In this document: positions 1 to 11,969 of the stretch, one piece after another
Numbering within the stretch: the first letter of the stretch is position 1
Layout of the letters: every line of letters starts with the position of its first letter
From: Caprimulgus europaeus
Lineage: Eukaryota > Chordata > Aves > Caprimulgiformes > Caprimulgidae
Direction of reading: 5' to 3'
DNA length: 64,000 nucleotides
Assembly: GCA_907165065.1 (NCBI GenBank)
Contig: OU015528.1
Coordinates: forward strand, 72,459,474 to 72,523,473
The notes under the pieces: model-generated
Database searches by the model: none
What the model saw: only the letters and a program-made list of their open reading frames with translations
What the model was told of the DNA's origin: nothing
Position numbers and translations under genes: made by a program

Positions 1-1155
1 GTTCATGGTTACTCATTTTACAAAGCGTTAACAATTTAAGATCAGATCTCCTATGCTGAAGTTAGGGAAGATGAGAGTGGCTCCAAGCTTTCCTTCCACT
101 CCCCTAACCTTCAGCTTGAAAACAGCCTTCAGTACACTGCTTTTGCATTGCTTAGCATTTGCCTTGGTACACTGCGCTGCCATTTCTGCCTTCTTGCCTC
201 CAGTCATGCCCTCAGCCTTTGCATGAATGCTGCCGCGGATGCTGTACAGCAAACGCTGTGTGTAGTTCACCAGGGAACTCCCTGGTACCAGGGGAAGCTG
301 CTCTGACCTGCTCAGGCCTCCTACTCATCTTTTTTTATTGCTGAAGTAGTTCATAGAAGCAGGATCTGATCTATGCTTTCTTGAAATAACACTAGCTTCT
401 GATGGCTCTGAACTGTAAAAGGCAATGGCACACTTAAAAGAAAACATGGGTTTTGCCCATAGGCAAGGCTCTGTAAGATACATGTGCAGCCTCAAAGCCA
501 CTGCTATTTATAGTAAAACTGGACAGGAGATGTTTTTTCAGTTTCAAGATTATTTTTTTTATTTTTTTTTTTTCTGAGAGTTCAAAACTATTCTTCACCC
601 TCACTAGGACCAACTAAGACTGTCAAAGCTTTTTGTGCAGAGAAACTCCATGACTTACCAGAGGAGCCAATAATGTTCAGGGTGAGCATGCACATGGCTT
701 GTAACAAAGTACAGGATTCAGTCTGGGGCACTGTACTGCAGCTTTTTCACATCCAAGATGACTTCTCTGAACACCAACTTATTTTACTGTGTTTTTGCAA
801 ATGCCTCCATGTCACATCTCACCAACTCTGTATCAATAATTAAACATACACTGCTACAGTGACTGATGTATGGTTCCCTACTTTCTAGATGAATGCCCTA
901 ACTACATGGCTATAGAATCGGTCTCCCTTGCTTTATTTGGCTTGGTGACTGTTTAATTATTTATACAAAATGAAATGTCTTTAGAAGCCTGTGAGTACTT
1001 AATATCTTTAAAAGACAAAAAGTCTTTAAGAGCTGCTGGTCAGCAACTTCCCTTGGGCTGAGCATAGTTCAAAGCTCTCTTCCCAGGAACCGTTAACTTT
1101 TTATGAAAGGTGAAGCATCTCCATAAAGTGTCTGTGTGATCTTTGTAGGGATTAT

Positions 1156-1395
1156 ACAATCATAGAATAACATGTTGGAAGGGGCCTCAAAGAACATTTG
1201 GTCCTGCCTTTCTTGGTAAAAGAAAGACAAGACAGCCCAGCACCCTGTCCATCTCAATCTTAAAAGTGTCCAGTGTTGGAGAATCCACCACTTCCCTAGG
1301 GCGATTATTCCAATGACTGATTGTTCTCATTTTGAAAAAGGAACTCTGTATTCATACGTCAGTAAAAAAAACCTTAATCTCTCTGTGCAATGTTG
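1156..1395 (-). mobile_element. CR1 LINE 3' fragment, old, antisense to + strand
   Basis: Begins with ACAATCATAGAATAACATG, the reverse complement of the CR1 3' end with its ATTCTATG-type tail. It continues through GGAAGGGGCCTCAAAGAACA and the recognisable CR1 stretches AGCACCCTGTCCATCTCAAT and TCCACCACTTCCCTAGGG, before losing similarity near 1390. It is a 5'-truncated, degenerate copy inserted in the same orientation as SEMA3A. The outer end is approximate. Many substitutions suggest an older subfamily than the copy at 7580-8298. Confidence 0.8.
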
Positions 1396-1436
1396 TCCTA
1401 CTTTTACGTCAGTTCAGGATGAGATTTAAAATCTAA

Positions 1437-1564
1437 GAAAGGTTTGCAAGCTCTTAATGTCTTCTGCTCTCCATTTTTGGTACCAAAAAGCTCTGTTTTC
1501 TGCACCCTGTCAGCTCTGACCTTAGCCTTGGTATGGGAAAAGCAGTTTCGAGCTCCTGCTCTGA
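1437..1564. repeat. Diverged duplicated unit, copy 1
   Basis: Aligns by eye with 2471-2605 in the same orientation: shared TTTCTGCACCCTGTCAG, ACCTTAG and TGGGAAAAGCAGTT in the same order and spacing, plus AAGGTT, AGCTCTT and TGTCTTCT upstream and TGCTCTGA/GTGCTGA at the end. The unit is not recognised; it may be two insertions of one interspersed family or an old local duplication. Boundaries are approximate. Confidence 0.7.
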
Positions 1565-2470
1565 ATAAAGTAAACATTATCAAGGCCTCATGACTGCATG
1601 TCTCATCATGTAACTATTAAACTCCACGAGGATGAGGACTTCTGTTTGTAAATTTGATCAGAACTGCTATTCTTATCTAGATTTCAGTATATGTCCATTA
1701 GAATAGTGGTTTTTAACCTGAGGCTAAGCACACTGTAAAAAGCAACTAGAAAAGCAAACCCATGACCACATAGCAATCCATGTCTTTACTAAAAAATGCA
1801 TAAAGCTCTGCAAACCCAAGGTTTAAAACTAGTTTATACAGATCTTAAAGAAAGTAGAGTACAATTCATCCTTCAATAAGAGCTGATATCATTAAAAGTA
1901 TATCCACTTTAAATGAGTGCATACACAAATTTTCTTTTATAATTATATATAAAAGAGACAAATGACAAAAGAAAAAAAAAATCAAAGGATGAAAAAAGAT
2001 GAAAAAAAAATATCAAAAGATAGTATGCCTGCAGAGTTTCAAAGCCTAACAATTATCATTTTTGTATTTCCCTGTTAGATGCTGAAATTAGGAAAGGCTG
2101 CCAAGACCTTATCACTGCAGTAAAATTAGCAGTAAAGTCTTATAGCCTTTAATAGGAATGTTATAGTATAGATTTTAAGCCAACTTTTCCATATTAGGAA
2201 TGTAAACTTATTAAGTTGCAGTGGAGAGAGAGATTTCAAAAATGTACTTCAGGATCATTCTCTATTGCATTTTAGACAGTTACGAGAGTAATTTCTAAAG
2301 GCTTCAGTTTGATTCTTACCTTTTCTTAAATTAGCTTGAAACTTCTCATACAGGAATATTGTGTAAGCACTACACTTAAGAGCTGGAAATCATCTCCACC
2401 CTGTGCTATGATAAAAGTTGTCTTTCTACTTTTATGCTCACTATGGACGACACTTTAGTTCTAGAGAGCT

Positions 2471-2605
2471 TAAGGTTCGTCAGCTCTTTATGTGCAACTG
2501 TCTTCTCCTCCCCATCTTGAGCACAAAGCAGTTGTGGTTTCTGCACCCTGTCAGATGTAACCTTAGTGCTAATTTGGGAAAAGCAGTTCTCACATTTAGT
2601 GCTGA
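2471..2605. repeat. Diverged duplicated unit, copy 2
   Basis: Second member of the pair with 1437-1564, about 1.03 kb downstream. The central ~55 bp is the best conserved part, with only a handful of mismatches, while the left part needs small gaps (an insertion near 2491-2499). Four overlapping open frames of 60-95 codons cross it on both strands; none looks like a protein, and they probably reflect chance in slightly GC-richer repeat DNA. Confidence 0.7.
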
Positions 2606-4339
2606 AAGACTGATAACTGAATCCACAAAGGAATGACACATTTTCAGCGATGAAGTACAGGGGCTGTGGACAATGGCTGTGCTTTCCCACTGCATAAATC
2701 CTCCTGAGTCAGCTGTCATTGTGCAAATCTACTGTACAAAAGCAGATTTTGCTTGCATGATTGGACTTTATGTCATCATGAGTATCATAACAAAAGTGGG
2801 TGTTATGTTATTTTTAACATATTATTACTCTGCCAGGTACCAAGATAGATGGCTATGTCTGTAGCCCTTGTACTTTACTGTCTCCTGAAGTCCAGAAATC
2901 TTATCTATTATTATAATAAAATAAACCAATGAACAATATTTCTGGGTTACTGGGCAAGCACGGACTGTAGAACTGAAATGTGATAGACCTGAATCTGTCC
3001 TCACAGTAGTCCACATGAATTATGACAAAACTAAATTTAACAGGACAAAGATCAGATTCTTACAACTCATCATATATACTTTTATCTGATACATCCAGTG
3101 CATATATTATATAGAGAGTTGTTTATCCAGCCTGCAATAGCATTTTTCAGTTTTGATTTGTGTTGGTTTTGTTTCGGGTTGGTTTTGTTATGGATTGTAT
3201 ATACAGCTAATACAATAACCGGTACGATATTAGAAGTTCCTGACTGTAGCTAGTAAGAAACTGTGTTGTTAAAACATAGCTTGCTGGTACACATTAAAAA
3301 TTTGCGTGAACAGTTTGCACTAAATTGCAAAACCACATAAGAAAACCTAGACCTCAGCACAGACATAAATAATGTGGCTAGGAGTGAAAAATATCTAAGA
3401 ACAAAATACTTCATGAATTCAGAAACAGAAGTGCAGATGCAAGCAGTGTGTACAGTAAAAGTGGCTAGTCAACTCTTCAAAAATTAAAATATAAATTAAC
3501 TCAGAGTAGCTACAGTTAGCATTACTGGCTCACTTAAATCCAATGTCAGCTTTTTCAAATGATTAATTCTCATTTCCAAAATGCTCATATCCTTGTATAG
3601 CTAAAGCCAAGTGTAATTCCATTTAAGTTATTGGAATTTTTACTTCAGTAGAACTTGGGTAAAGTACTCAGAGGCATTTTACAGTATTTTGGCACATGAA
3701 GATAAAACCAGATTTTCTTTGAAACTGTCCCTCTCTCCCCAGACACACAAACAACCAACTACAGGCCTGATTAGTAATATCTATACAACAATGTAAGCTA
3801 TTGTGCCTTGTTAAACTATTGAATATTTTGAAACCCAAGTTTGGAATACCCAGGACTCCTTTCACTTTTTCCAAACTATTAACTCTGGCTTGCTCAGAAA
3901 GCTCTGCTGATTCACTTTCTGCTGGACTTTGGTGGCCATTGTCAGATTCCTTTCAATCCAACTAAAAATTAGAGCCTGTACTTGGCACGGTCCTGCCCAA
4001 GGCTCTGTAGCTACTTTGTGTTGACGTGTGGCTGATGCCTCCACAAACCTTGAGCTTCTATCCAACTTGCAACCTACAGCACCCTGCTCCTGTGGCACGA
4101 CTGCATTAGCCGTAGAAACTGTATCTGTTTTAAATTTAATCACACTCCACAAAACTCAATGTAATTAAACCAAAAATGCTCCTTTATAAATCACATCAGA
4201 TTAGTTTAACTGGTTTAAGAGAAAATTCTGCTCCAAATAAAAGAGGAGTGTATATGTCACAGATGTTGCTGGAATGAAGCTGTGTGCTAGTTTTTAACAG
4301 CTAGATGAATGTAACTGGGTAAATGTACATTTTACATAC

Positions 4340-4459
4340 CATTTAGCCACCGGGAGTCATGCTGCTCTGTTCTGATTGGGTGATGATGTCCCAGAGTTCG
4401 GAAAATGGCAAAGTCCCTGCCCATGAAGTCTGCCGCTGTGCCAGAGTACAGTTCTCCAT
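4340..4459 (-). CDS. SEMA3A: SEMA3A coding exon 6
   Basis: 120-bp exon, phase 1 at both ends. AT completes Asp with the G of the preceding exon, followed by 39 codons beginning GELYSGTAADFMGRDFAIFR and ending EQHDSRWLN, then a G that starts the next codon (Asp in the family, DPKFI/DPRFI). This is blade 3 of the sema propeller; GELYSGTAADFMGRD and the TLGHHHPIRTEQHD loop distinguish SEMA3A from its paralogues. Acceptor CCTCCCACAG and donor G|GTATGT are canonical. The following exon (expected to continue with FISAHL) was searched for downstream (positions 1-4339) and not found, so it lies outside the window. Confidence 0.97.
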
Positions 4460-7138
4460 CTGTGGGAGGACATAATTGTAAGCAACATCTCTCAATTTTC
4501 CAGTCATGGTAAGTCAGAGAAAGCTGTCAGTCCTATGTTTATATTACGCTAATAGGGATAATGAGAAAATTACAAAGCAATAAGCTGTATGCAACATATT
4601 GTCATTGAAAATATATAATTAGACCCACTTTCTCACTGCAGAGCTTAACTGTAACCTCTCTCAAATGAACTGTATCTCCTGACTGCCAGTGCAGCCACTT
4701 TTCAAAAATATGTTTGGATTTTTCAGCTGGAACAGTGACAGCTTGTACACCTATTCCTGGCAGGAAGTAGTATGCAGCCCAAAAAAACCTACTCAGCTGT
4801 GAAGTTACTATGTTTTGAACAGGAGTTTGAACTGGAGACCCCCAAAGGCTTCTCCCAGCATATTGGGGTTTTGGGACTCTGTTGGGAGTTGAAGAATCCA
4901 GCTCATTCACTCTCAGTTCAGAAAGTCATGAAGTCCCTTGAATTTTTCATATAGAAATTGTCTTTCGGTTGATCTTTGGTTTTGTTTTGCTTTTTTTTCT
5001 CCCCCTTCTTTTTTTTTTTTTTTTCTAAGCAAGTAAATCCCCTGAAAACAGTATCTTCTACAGGAAAGACAGAGCATGCCTTTCTCCTGCTGCCACTTTT
5101 GTAACTGTGATACTGGCAAAGGGCAACAGCTAAGGGAGAGAATAAATGAGATCATTCCCTGTTACCTTGACCTCATGCATATCACAGTGAACAAGTGAAT
5201 TAAAAATTGAACTGTGACACTTCAGCCCATAAATGGCACATATACAGTCTAGCTGGGGAAGAAACTGATAATATTAGAGTCCCAGTGTGCCTCTCCTCAG
5301 TCAGCTAGAAGTATCGTGGAAGAGACAGAGAGAGACAGCCTAAATTCAAAGGACCAGGTCAAGTTAAATACCTGCCAACTGGTAAAGAGACACACAGGAA
5401 ACAACCAGGGATCAAAGAGCAACACATATCTTTCTGGCATTAATGCAGAGCTTGTCCATGAAATCATTCTGAAATAAAATTTGCTAAAAATGTGTTTTTA
5501 AGGACTTGTTCGCTTTTACACCCATATATGAAATGAGATACCCTACCCTATACTTTTAATATGGAATTAAAAAGCATTATTCTTTCCAACTGCTATTTCC
5601 AGGTTGCCCATTTTAAATGGGTCTTCTATGAAAAAGACAAGTTTGAAACAAAATAACTCTTTCTTTAAGCTAAGGTTATAAATTTTTCATGGTCGTGATA
5701 AACTCTACCATATCCTCATTTTAAAACACCCTTCGGAACAAGTTCATAATTTTCATGGCAATTTTAGATATTTCCATGGTGGGACAACCATGTCCAAGCA
5801 CGGCTACTGGATATCACTGCCATCTTTTCCCCAGAACACTGACACCATTAAATTACCAATTGAACCTACGGTGGCTCTGTACCATATGGTAGTCATGAAA
5901 GTCAGGAAGGGTGAAAACATGATAGCAGAAAGGCGTGGAATTGAATGAATTCACAGCAGAGATTAGAAGCAAATAGACCAGTCATGCCCAGCAGGAGGTG
6001 TAATCAGAAGTGAAACAGAACAGCATATCATTAATTAACAATTTATCATCCCTCTATGTCATTTTCAACTTTTTTTAAAGGAGAGACAATCACTTAATTA
6101 TAGTGATTATTATGTACAGGGTATGCAGCTGAGATTTTAAACAACTCAAAATCTTTTTGCTTGTGAAACAGGCTTTGATGCTGTGCTTAACCTTTCTTTA
6201 ACCTTATCTTCATTTTCTTGTCTTTCAGTCCCTAGTGAGTTCTGATAAATCAATATAAATTAAAGGGGGGAAAGAAAAAACAAATCAAAACAAACCAGCA
6301 AGCCCTATTTTGCTTCCTATTTGTCTAAAGGTCAATCAAGAAAGTAATAAAAAAATCCATATTTAATACTATATTATTAAAATTAAAACAAATATAGTTC
6401 AAAAACTCATTAAAATTATATACTTCCAATATTTATATTTGTAAGGGGTTTTGGCACCTAAGCTTCTAACTCCATATATAAACACCACTGAAAATAACAT
6501 ATCTTCCAGGTCTGACTTAATTCAACCCAAGATTATTTCATTCTACTAGGCTTTTGTGGCTGGTACTTTTTTATCAGGGGTGATATGTAAAAGTTTTGCC
6601 AAAAATGGGTTTCAGCCTGTTCCAAAGGAGAGAGAGTCTATACGAAACTAGCTGACCTTTCTTTGTTTTCTACTACAGCCCCTCCAAGTTTCAGTATACC
6701 TAGAGCAGTGCCCGCAGTTTGAACTGAATTGCTGTAGTCACACAAATTTTGGCTTCTCCCAGATAGAAATACCAAAGAACACAATTTATTTATGTAAGGC
6801 TTTAGATGATAATTTTTGCTAAATTCAGGATGACCCTCGAGTCACATCCCAGATGTGCACAACCTTTGAGCTAGTACTATTCAAAAGGTATATGATGATT
6901 TTGTCTCCTGTCTAGATAGAAGTACATTCATCTTCATTTCCCTATGTACACCTTCTTTTGGACTGAAATTTACTATTGCTGGTATAGAAAATTACTCTTT
7001 TATGTCATGGATCTTCTTCACTATGCTATTTCCATTGTCAGTAGTTTTAAAGGCATTTTCATTAACTTCAAGAAGAAAGTGGAAAGGAATAGTTTGAAAA
7101 ATGACCAACGTTTCTCAAGGGGAAAGAATAAAGGAAAA

Positions 7139-7165
7139 AAAAAAGAAAAGAAAAGAAAAGAAAAG
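7139..7165. repeat. Short AAAAG microsatellite
   Basis: A-rich run followed by about five GAAAA/AAAAG units ending at GTTGTTG. Same motif as the much longer array near 54.6 kb. Open frames through it are low-complexity artefacts. Confidence 0.85.
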
Positions 7166-7579
7166 TTGTTGCTTTGTATTTCCAGCCCAGCAGCATAAAG
7201 CAACAAATGTCCAGAACAAGCTGATGACCCTCAATTCTTTGCATACAAAAAACCCTATGTTTTGGACACAAACCACTTTATCCTTAAGGACTAGCACGTT
7301 GACATATGAACGCAAACTTTAATACACTTATTGACTTTACAAAAGAGGCAACAATTAAAGCACATAATAATGCTTTTTTGGGAGGTGGAACTATTTTCCC
7401 ACATACTGTACATAAGTAGCATGAAATTGTGAACGCTTCTCCAAATTCATTAGATACCAAGATGTTAAAAATTAAGCAGTAGACATTTATTTGCATAATT
7501 GTTTCTATTCAGCTTTTAAAGAAGACTGCATTGTTTAAAAAAAAAAAATAAAAAAATAAAATTGAGAGTACAGAAGTGT

Positions 7580-8298
7580 AAGCTTCTGGATAATCCCAAA
7601 CATAAATATAGGCTGGGCAATGAATGGATTCAGACCAGCTCTGAAGAGAAAGACTTGTCAAGGGAGGGCGGGGGGAGCCAGGGACAATAACCGAATCCTG
7701 AGCTACATCAAGAGAAGTGTGGCCAGCAGGTCGAGGGAGGTGATTCTCCCTCTGTACTCCACTCTTGTAAGGTCCCACCTGGAGTGCTGTGTCCAGTTCT
7801 GGAGCCCCCAACACAAGAAAGACATCGACCAGTTAGAACAAGTCCAGAGAAGGGCCACGAGGATGATCTGAGGGCTGGAGCACCTCTGCTGTGAGGACAG
7901 GCTGAGAGAGTTGGGGCTGTTCAGCCTGCAGAAGAGAAGGCTCTGGGGAGATCTTATAGTGGCCTTCCAGTACCTGAAGGGGGCCTACAAGAAAGCTGGG
8001 GAGGGACTTTTCATAAGGGCAGTTAATAATAGAACAAGGGGAGATGACTTCAAACTGGCAGAGGGTAAGTTTAGATTAGATATTAGGAAGAAATTCTTCA
8101 CTGTGAGGGTGGTGAGACACTGGAACAGGTTGCCCAAGGAAGTTGTGGATGCCCCCTTCCTGGAAGTGTTTAAGTCCAGGTTGGACAAGGCTTTGAGCAA
8201 CCTGATCTAGTGGAAGGTGTCCCTGCTCATGGCAGGGGGGTTGGAACTAGATGATCTTTAAGGTCCCTTCCAACCCAAACCATCCTATGATTCTATAA
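7580..8298 (+). mobile_element. CR1 LINE, 5'-truncated, with internal deletion
   Basis: A CR1 non-LTR retrotransposon fragment covering the end of the reverse-transcriptase ORF and the 3' UTR. Recognisable translations: [20 protein letters not shown], then [20 protein letters not shown] (about 7720-7860), then LRELGLFSLQKRRLWGDLI with a stop after RMI, and FRLDIRKKFFTVRVVRHWNR (about 8070-8130). It ends with CATGGCAGGGGGGTTGGAAC, GATGATCTTTAAGGTCCC and the terminal TATGATTCTATAA typical of avian CR1. From memory of the family, roughly 70-80 bp between GAAAGACTTG (about 7655) and AATAACCGAATCCTGAG (about 7685) are missing or rearranged. The element is inactive: truncated and interrupted by stops. 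It lies opposite to SEMA3A. Confidence 0.93.
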
Positions 8299-10943
8299 CT
8301 AAGAAAACTGAATGGATGGGGAATACAGGCAAAAACAAGCCTCAAATGTCTTGACTGCTCTCACTGGTAAAAGGGCTTCCAAACAAAATCTGCTATCCTT
8401 GGTTAGTAGGTTTATTCACTAACATTAAGATTTTCAGATGTACATAATAATGGATTGACTCCATTTCTTTTAATGTCAACAAGCAAAGCTTCACAGAAAG
8501 CAGAATACACTCTAAAATCCTGAACCTCACATGTATTTATTAGTTAATATCTAATAAACAGGATAGTAAAGTTTTTCCCTGTTGAGAAGCTACTGTATTT
8601 CAGATCACATTGATCCATATTTGGGAGTATTAAGGCACCTAAACTGATTTAAAAAATAATAATTTTGAAAAATTGTAAACTCTTTTTTTTTTTTTCCTTT
8701 TTTCTTTTTTAAATCAGCGATACACAGGAACATAAATAGCTTTGAGGATTTTGGATCAGCAGAGCTTCTGAAAATCCCAAAGCGTCATTTCCTAAAGAGC
8801 AACTGACTGACAATGAGACAATGCTGTCCCCTTCTCTGAGATTTTTTAACTATTCCAATACAACTGCTTTAGAGTAATATGTTCAGTGATATTTTTCTCC
8901 TGTGATTACATTCTTTGAAAACCTTGCTGTCTTTCATTTTACTCCTGCCCTGAAATACACACTAGGTGCCCAGGGATTGCTTAGTCTCTTTATTTTCATG
9001 CACTAGCCTGCTCAAATGGAGATTGTTTAGTTAGCAGCACATAGATGGGAATGGCTGAATGTCTTACATTACTAGGAACTAGTTATATCATGTTCCCAGC
9101 TGGTGTTTTCTTTTGAGTAGAGAAGCAATAACTACCTTTAATGAACAACTCTTAAAAAAATAATGAAAAATGTTTGCAGGTGGATGGAACAAGGAACGTA
9201 TACTAGAAAAATATTGGAACAATTTAATAATGATGAACTGATTGCTTTGGTTTTTGGTGTTTTGTTTTGGTTTGGTTGTTGATTTTTTTTTCCAAATATT
9301 CTTGGTGTTTTTTTAGGAGGGAGGGAAAAGTGAAGATCCTTTTTACAACTCTAAGTGTTTCTTCCAGCTGAAATACTAAATAAGAATCCTTTAATAGTAC
9401 TAATGGCTATTAAAGATCTTAAGTTACGTTTTGCAAATTAGCCTTTGTGTTTTGCCCAAATTTCAGCTTGGGTAATTACATTTCACTTACCTTAGTTTTA
9501 CCTTCTAGTTACAGAGTCAAGAACATGCTGTTCTTCCACACTTTGTAAAACCTCTGTTTAGTGTTTCTGACAAAGAACAGAGGTTATTTTCCCCTCTCAT
9601 AGTTAACTATATAAATTACTTTTAGTTCTTAGCCTTCTTTTATCTTCCTGATAGTTACATTGTGTTGCTAATTATAACATTGCATTTTAATGAGCGCTGG
9701 GTAATTGTTTTACACAGTTGCCCTCTTGAACCTAAGATAAACCATGGTTGCTTGTGAGGACATGACAGGCCTGGTGTAGCTGAGCTATCATTCAACTCAG
9801 CAGAAGGGAAGAAACAGTCCATCCATGTTCTTCATGGTGTGAGGCATTTGTGGTCAAGAGGCTACTCTGGCCTTCATAGACCTATTCGCTGCTTTGTTCC
9901 AGTGCTACCTACTTCAGAGAGCAGTTGAATCAAAGCTCTCCATGCAGTCATTTCTTGGCCAATTCATTCCCTATTCCCCGCCTATTTTGGGGGCAGGAAA
10001 ATATTTTGCCTTGGGTCATCATTTTCCCATAAGATTTATGGGTTTTTTGGCAAAGATAACAGAAAGTCATTGTGAACCAGTGGTGAATCTGCTGTACACT
10101 TTCTGAAATCTCAGAGGAACCTCTGCAGTAAAGGACTGAAGTAAAAGCAACATTATAATCAGTAACACAATATAACTGTGAGGTAGCTATGAGGAGGCAA
10201 AGAATAAAGAGTGTTCAAGTTCAGGATACAGGAATATTAATTTTAGCTTCACTCTGAGTTTTGTATAAGTCACTGAAGTAAAAATTAGTCACTGGCTTTG
10301 AATTTTGAATTTGCTCCATTTTCTATAGTGCTAATACACCCATGGCTCTAACTGAAGCCTAATTCAAAACAAAATATCATGCTCAGTCTGCTGTTTATTA
10401 GGAGGAAAAAATACATAGAGTAAAAATTATTGTGACAGGGAGTGGGCTCAAGAAAACAAAGATGTTTTAAAGACATGAAATCTAAGCCAAGGGAAATAAG
10501 ATAATCATATTTGTGCCGAACTGAGTGAAAAAAAAAGGAATGTGAAAAGCTAGACGCTGTTGACTTTGTGCAGTTGCATACCGGGTATACCATGTAATAC
10601 TGGCTTGTCATCATTCTCTTTCTTTATTGTATATTAAAGTAAATAGTAAAGTCATTCCCTTGAGAGTAGCTCTGCCACAAATTCAAGTTGCTCCAGGCAC
10701 TAATTTATGCACTGGCCTTTACACACACATTTTTTTTTTTCCTTTCTGTTTGTACAGGGTACAAGTTAGAGCAAGATGTGGATGTCTTTCTTGTCTTTCC
10801 TGTTAAAAAGTGCATGTCCCCAGGGTAGCTCATCACCTGTGATCATTAGGGGCTTCGAAATCAGGAAATGAGGTACACTCAAGAATAAATTTTTGTTGCT
10901 GCCTATTTTGAATAGCTTCATTTTTAAATGTAATATAAATATA

Positions 10944-11024
10944 ATATGTAGGCAAGACCCTAGACTTGCCTACATATATATAATAGGTAATATATAATAT
11001 AATAGGTAGGCAAGACCCTAGACT
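10944..11024. repeat. Hairpin and direct repeat of a 19-bp unit
   Basis: GTAGGCAAGACCCTAGACT occurs at 10948-10966 and again at 11006-11024. At the first copy the flanks make a perfect 13-bp inverted repeat (10944-10956 with 10965-10977) around an 8-base loop ACCCTAGA. The intervening sequence is TA-rich. The second copy lacks the right arm. It looks like a local template-switch or TA-mediated duplication. Confidence 0.85.
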
Positions 11025-11959
11025 AGCAATACAGACAAAGTCCTGGAGGAGATAGTGTAACTCATTATATGCCATTTCATAAAGACTTCTGAGATAAAAT
11101 AATCTGCAATTTTCTGAAACTATTGCTGTCCTTTGGATTTGAAGTTGTAATAAGTTGCCAGAAATTTACATATTAAGAATAAAGTGGCTACACCTGGGCA
11201 GAGTTGTTACTGAAAGAAGAATCTAAATTATTTCACTCTTAATTTCTTCTTACAAAACATCTTTCACCTTTTTCATAAAGGACCAGGAAGAACAATGAAC
11301 ACAATTAATTCAATTAGAGAAGTTAAATCAATTAGATAAATTCAATCAACTGGATTAGTTCAATTAGATTAACACTATCCAGGTGCTCTATATTTACATA
11401 TTCCATACAATTAGATATTACTAATTCAAATATACTTAATTTCTTTAAATCTCTCTGTTCTGGTCAGGAGTTTAATTGTATTAACTGTCTGACAGATCTC
11501 TTCAGCTGGAACATTATCTTAATGCCTAGATGTGTGAATGCTTGTGTATCTCCAGGTCACATGCATGTGCAATTGGGTGATAGACCTTCCTTGGCAGCAA
11601 AACTGATGTAAGAATTTACTTATTACTGCTCTCACTTTGTTCTCAGCTGTGCTAGTGCAACCGTCAGTGAGGCCAGCCTGTAAATGGGGTGATTAAAATA
11701 CCTCCAGAGTCCTCTAGCTCTGGAGAGGAGAACCAATTTGCAGAATCAAGGTCTTACAGAGGTATAAATTCTTGATTTACACACACTTTGTTTCTCAAGA
11801 CACCTGAGCCAACTGTATTAAAAATGAAAGCAGAATTATTTTAGCCTGCAAATAAAATTTATAAAACAAATCCCTATCACAGCTGCTACAAGGAGAGAAA
11901 AGCAGAAAACTGGAAATTACTTACAGTGAATGCATGCCTCATTGAACTTGTATTGTGGC

Positions 11960-11969
11960 ACCTACCTAC
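11960..11969 (-). promoter_or_regulatory. SEMA3A: Tandem splice donors of SEMA3A coding exon 5
   Basis: On the minus strand the exon end reads TTA GTAG GTAG GTGCC, giving GT at 11969-11968, 11965-11964 and 11961-11960. The first two both have the hexamer GTAGGT. The middle is favoured because AG precedes it and because it alone keeps the frame. Use of the upstream one would drop 4 nt and shift the frame (inference). Confidence 0.7.

Larger units (their letters stand above)
1..4339 (-). other. SEMA3A: SEMA3A intron after coding exon 6 (partial)
   Basis: First 4,339 bp of the intron downstream of the 4340-4459 exon, donor GTATGT; the acceptor is outside. Contains an eroded antisense CR1 (about 1156-1395), two diverged copies of an unidentified unit (about 1437-1564 and 2471-2605) and A-rich stretches near 1970-2010. 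The GC-richer segments at 28-344 and 3862-4152 are open on one or both strands, but the translations resemble nothing I know. Confidence 0.8.
4460..11965 (-). other. SEMA3A: SEMA3A intron between coding exons 5 and 6
   Basis: 7,506-bp phase-1 intron, donor GTAGGT, acceptor CCTCCCACAG. Contains a 0.7-kb CR1 LINE at 7580-8298 in the opposite orientation to the gene, a short AAAAG run at 7139-7165, T tracts (about 5008-5024 and 8682-8695) and the duplicated hairpin segment at 10944-11024. The remainder (4460-7130, 8300-10940, 11030-11960) is AT-rich sequence in which I recognise nothing. Confidence 0.85.

Noticed and set aside
28-344. 80-codon Lys-rich minus frame and 61-codon plus frame in a GC-richer segment at the window edge
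   Set aside because: Considered as the next SEMA3A exon or a processed pseudogene, but it lacks the expected FISAHL-type sequence and matches nothing I know.
3862-4152. 96-codon minus-strand frame just downstream of SEMA3A coding exon 6
   Set aside because: Not a semaphorin exon: no family residues, and the exon that follows in the family is clearly different.
4602-4910. 102-codon minus-strand frame upstream of SEMA3A coding exon 6
   Set aside because: Adjacent to the acceptor side but not in the conserved protein, which joins exon to exon without it; no recognisable motif.
7620-8210. Two plus-strand open frames (83 and 99 codons) with reverse-transcriptase-like C-terminal sequence
   Set aside because: They are pieces of the 5'-truncated CR1 element, separated by a stop, and not host genes.
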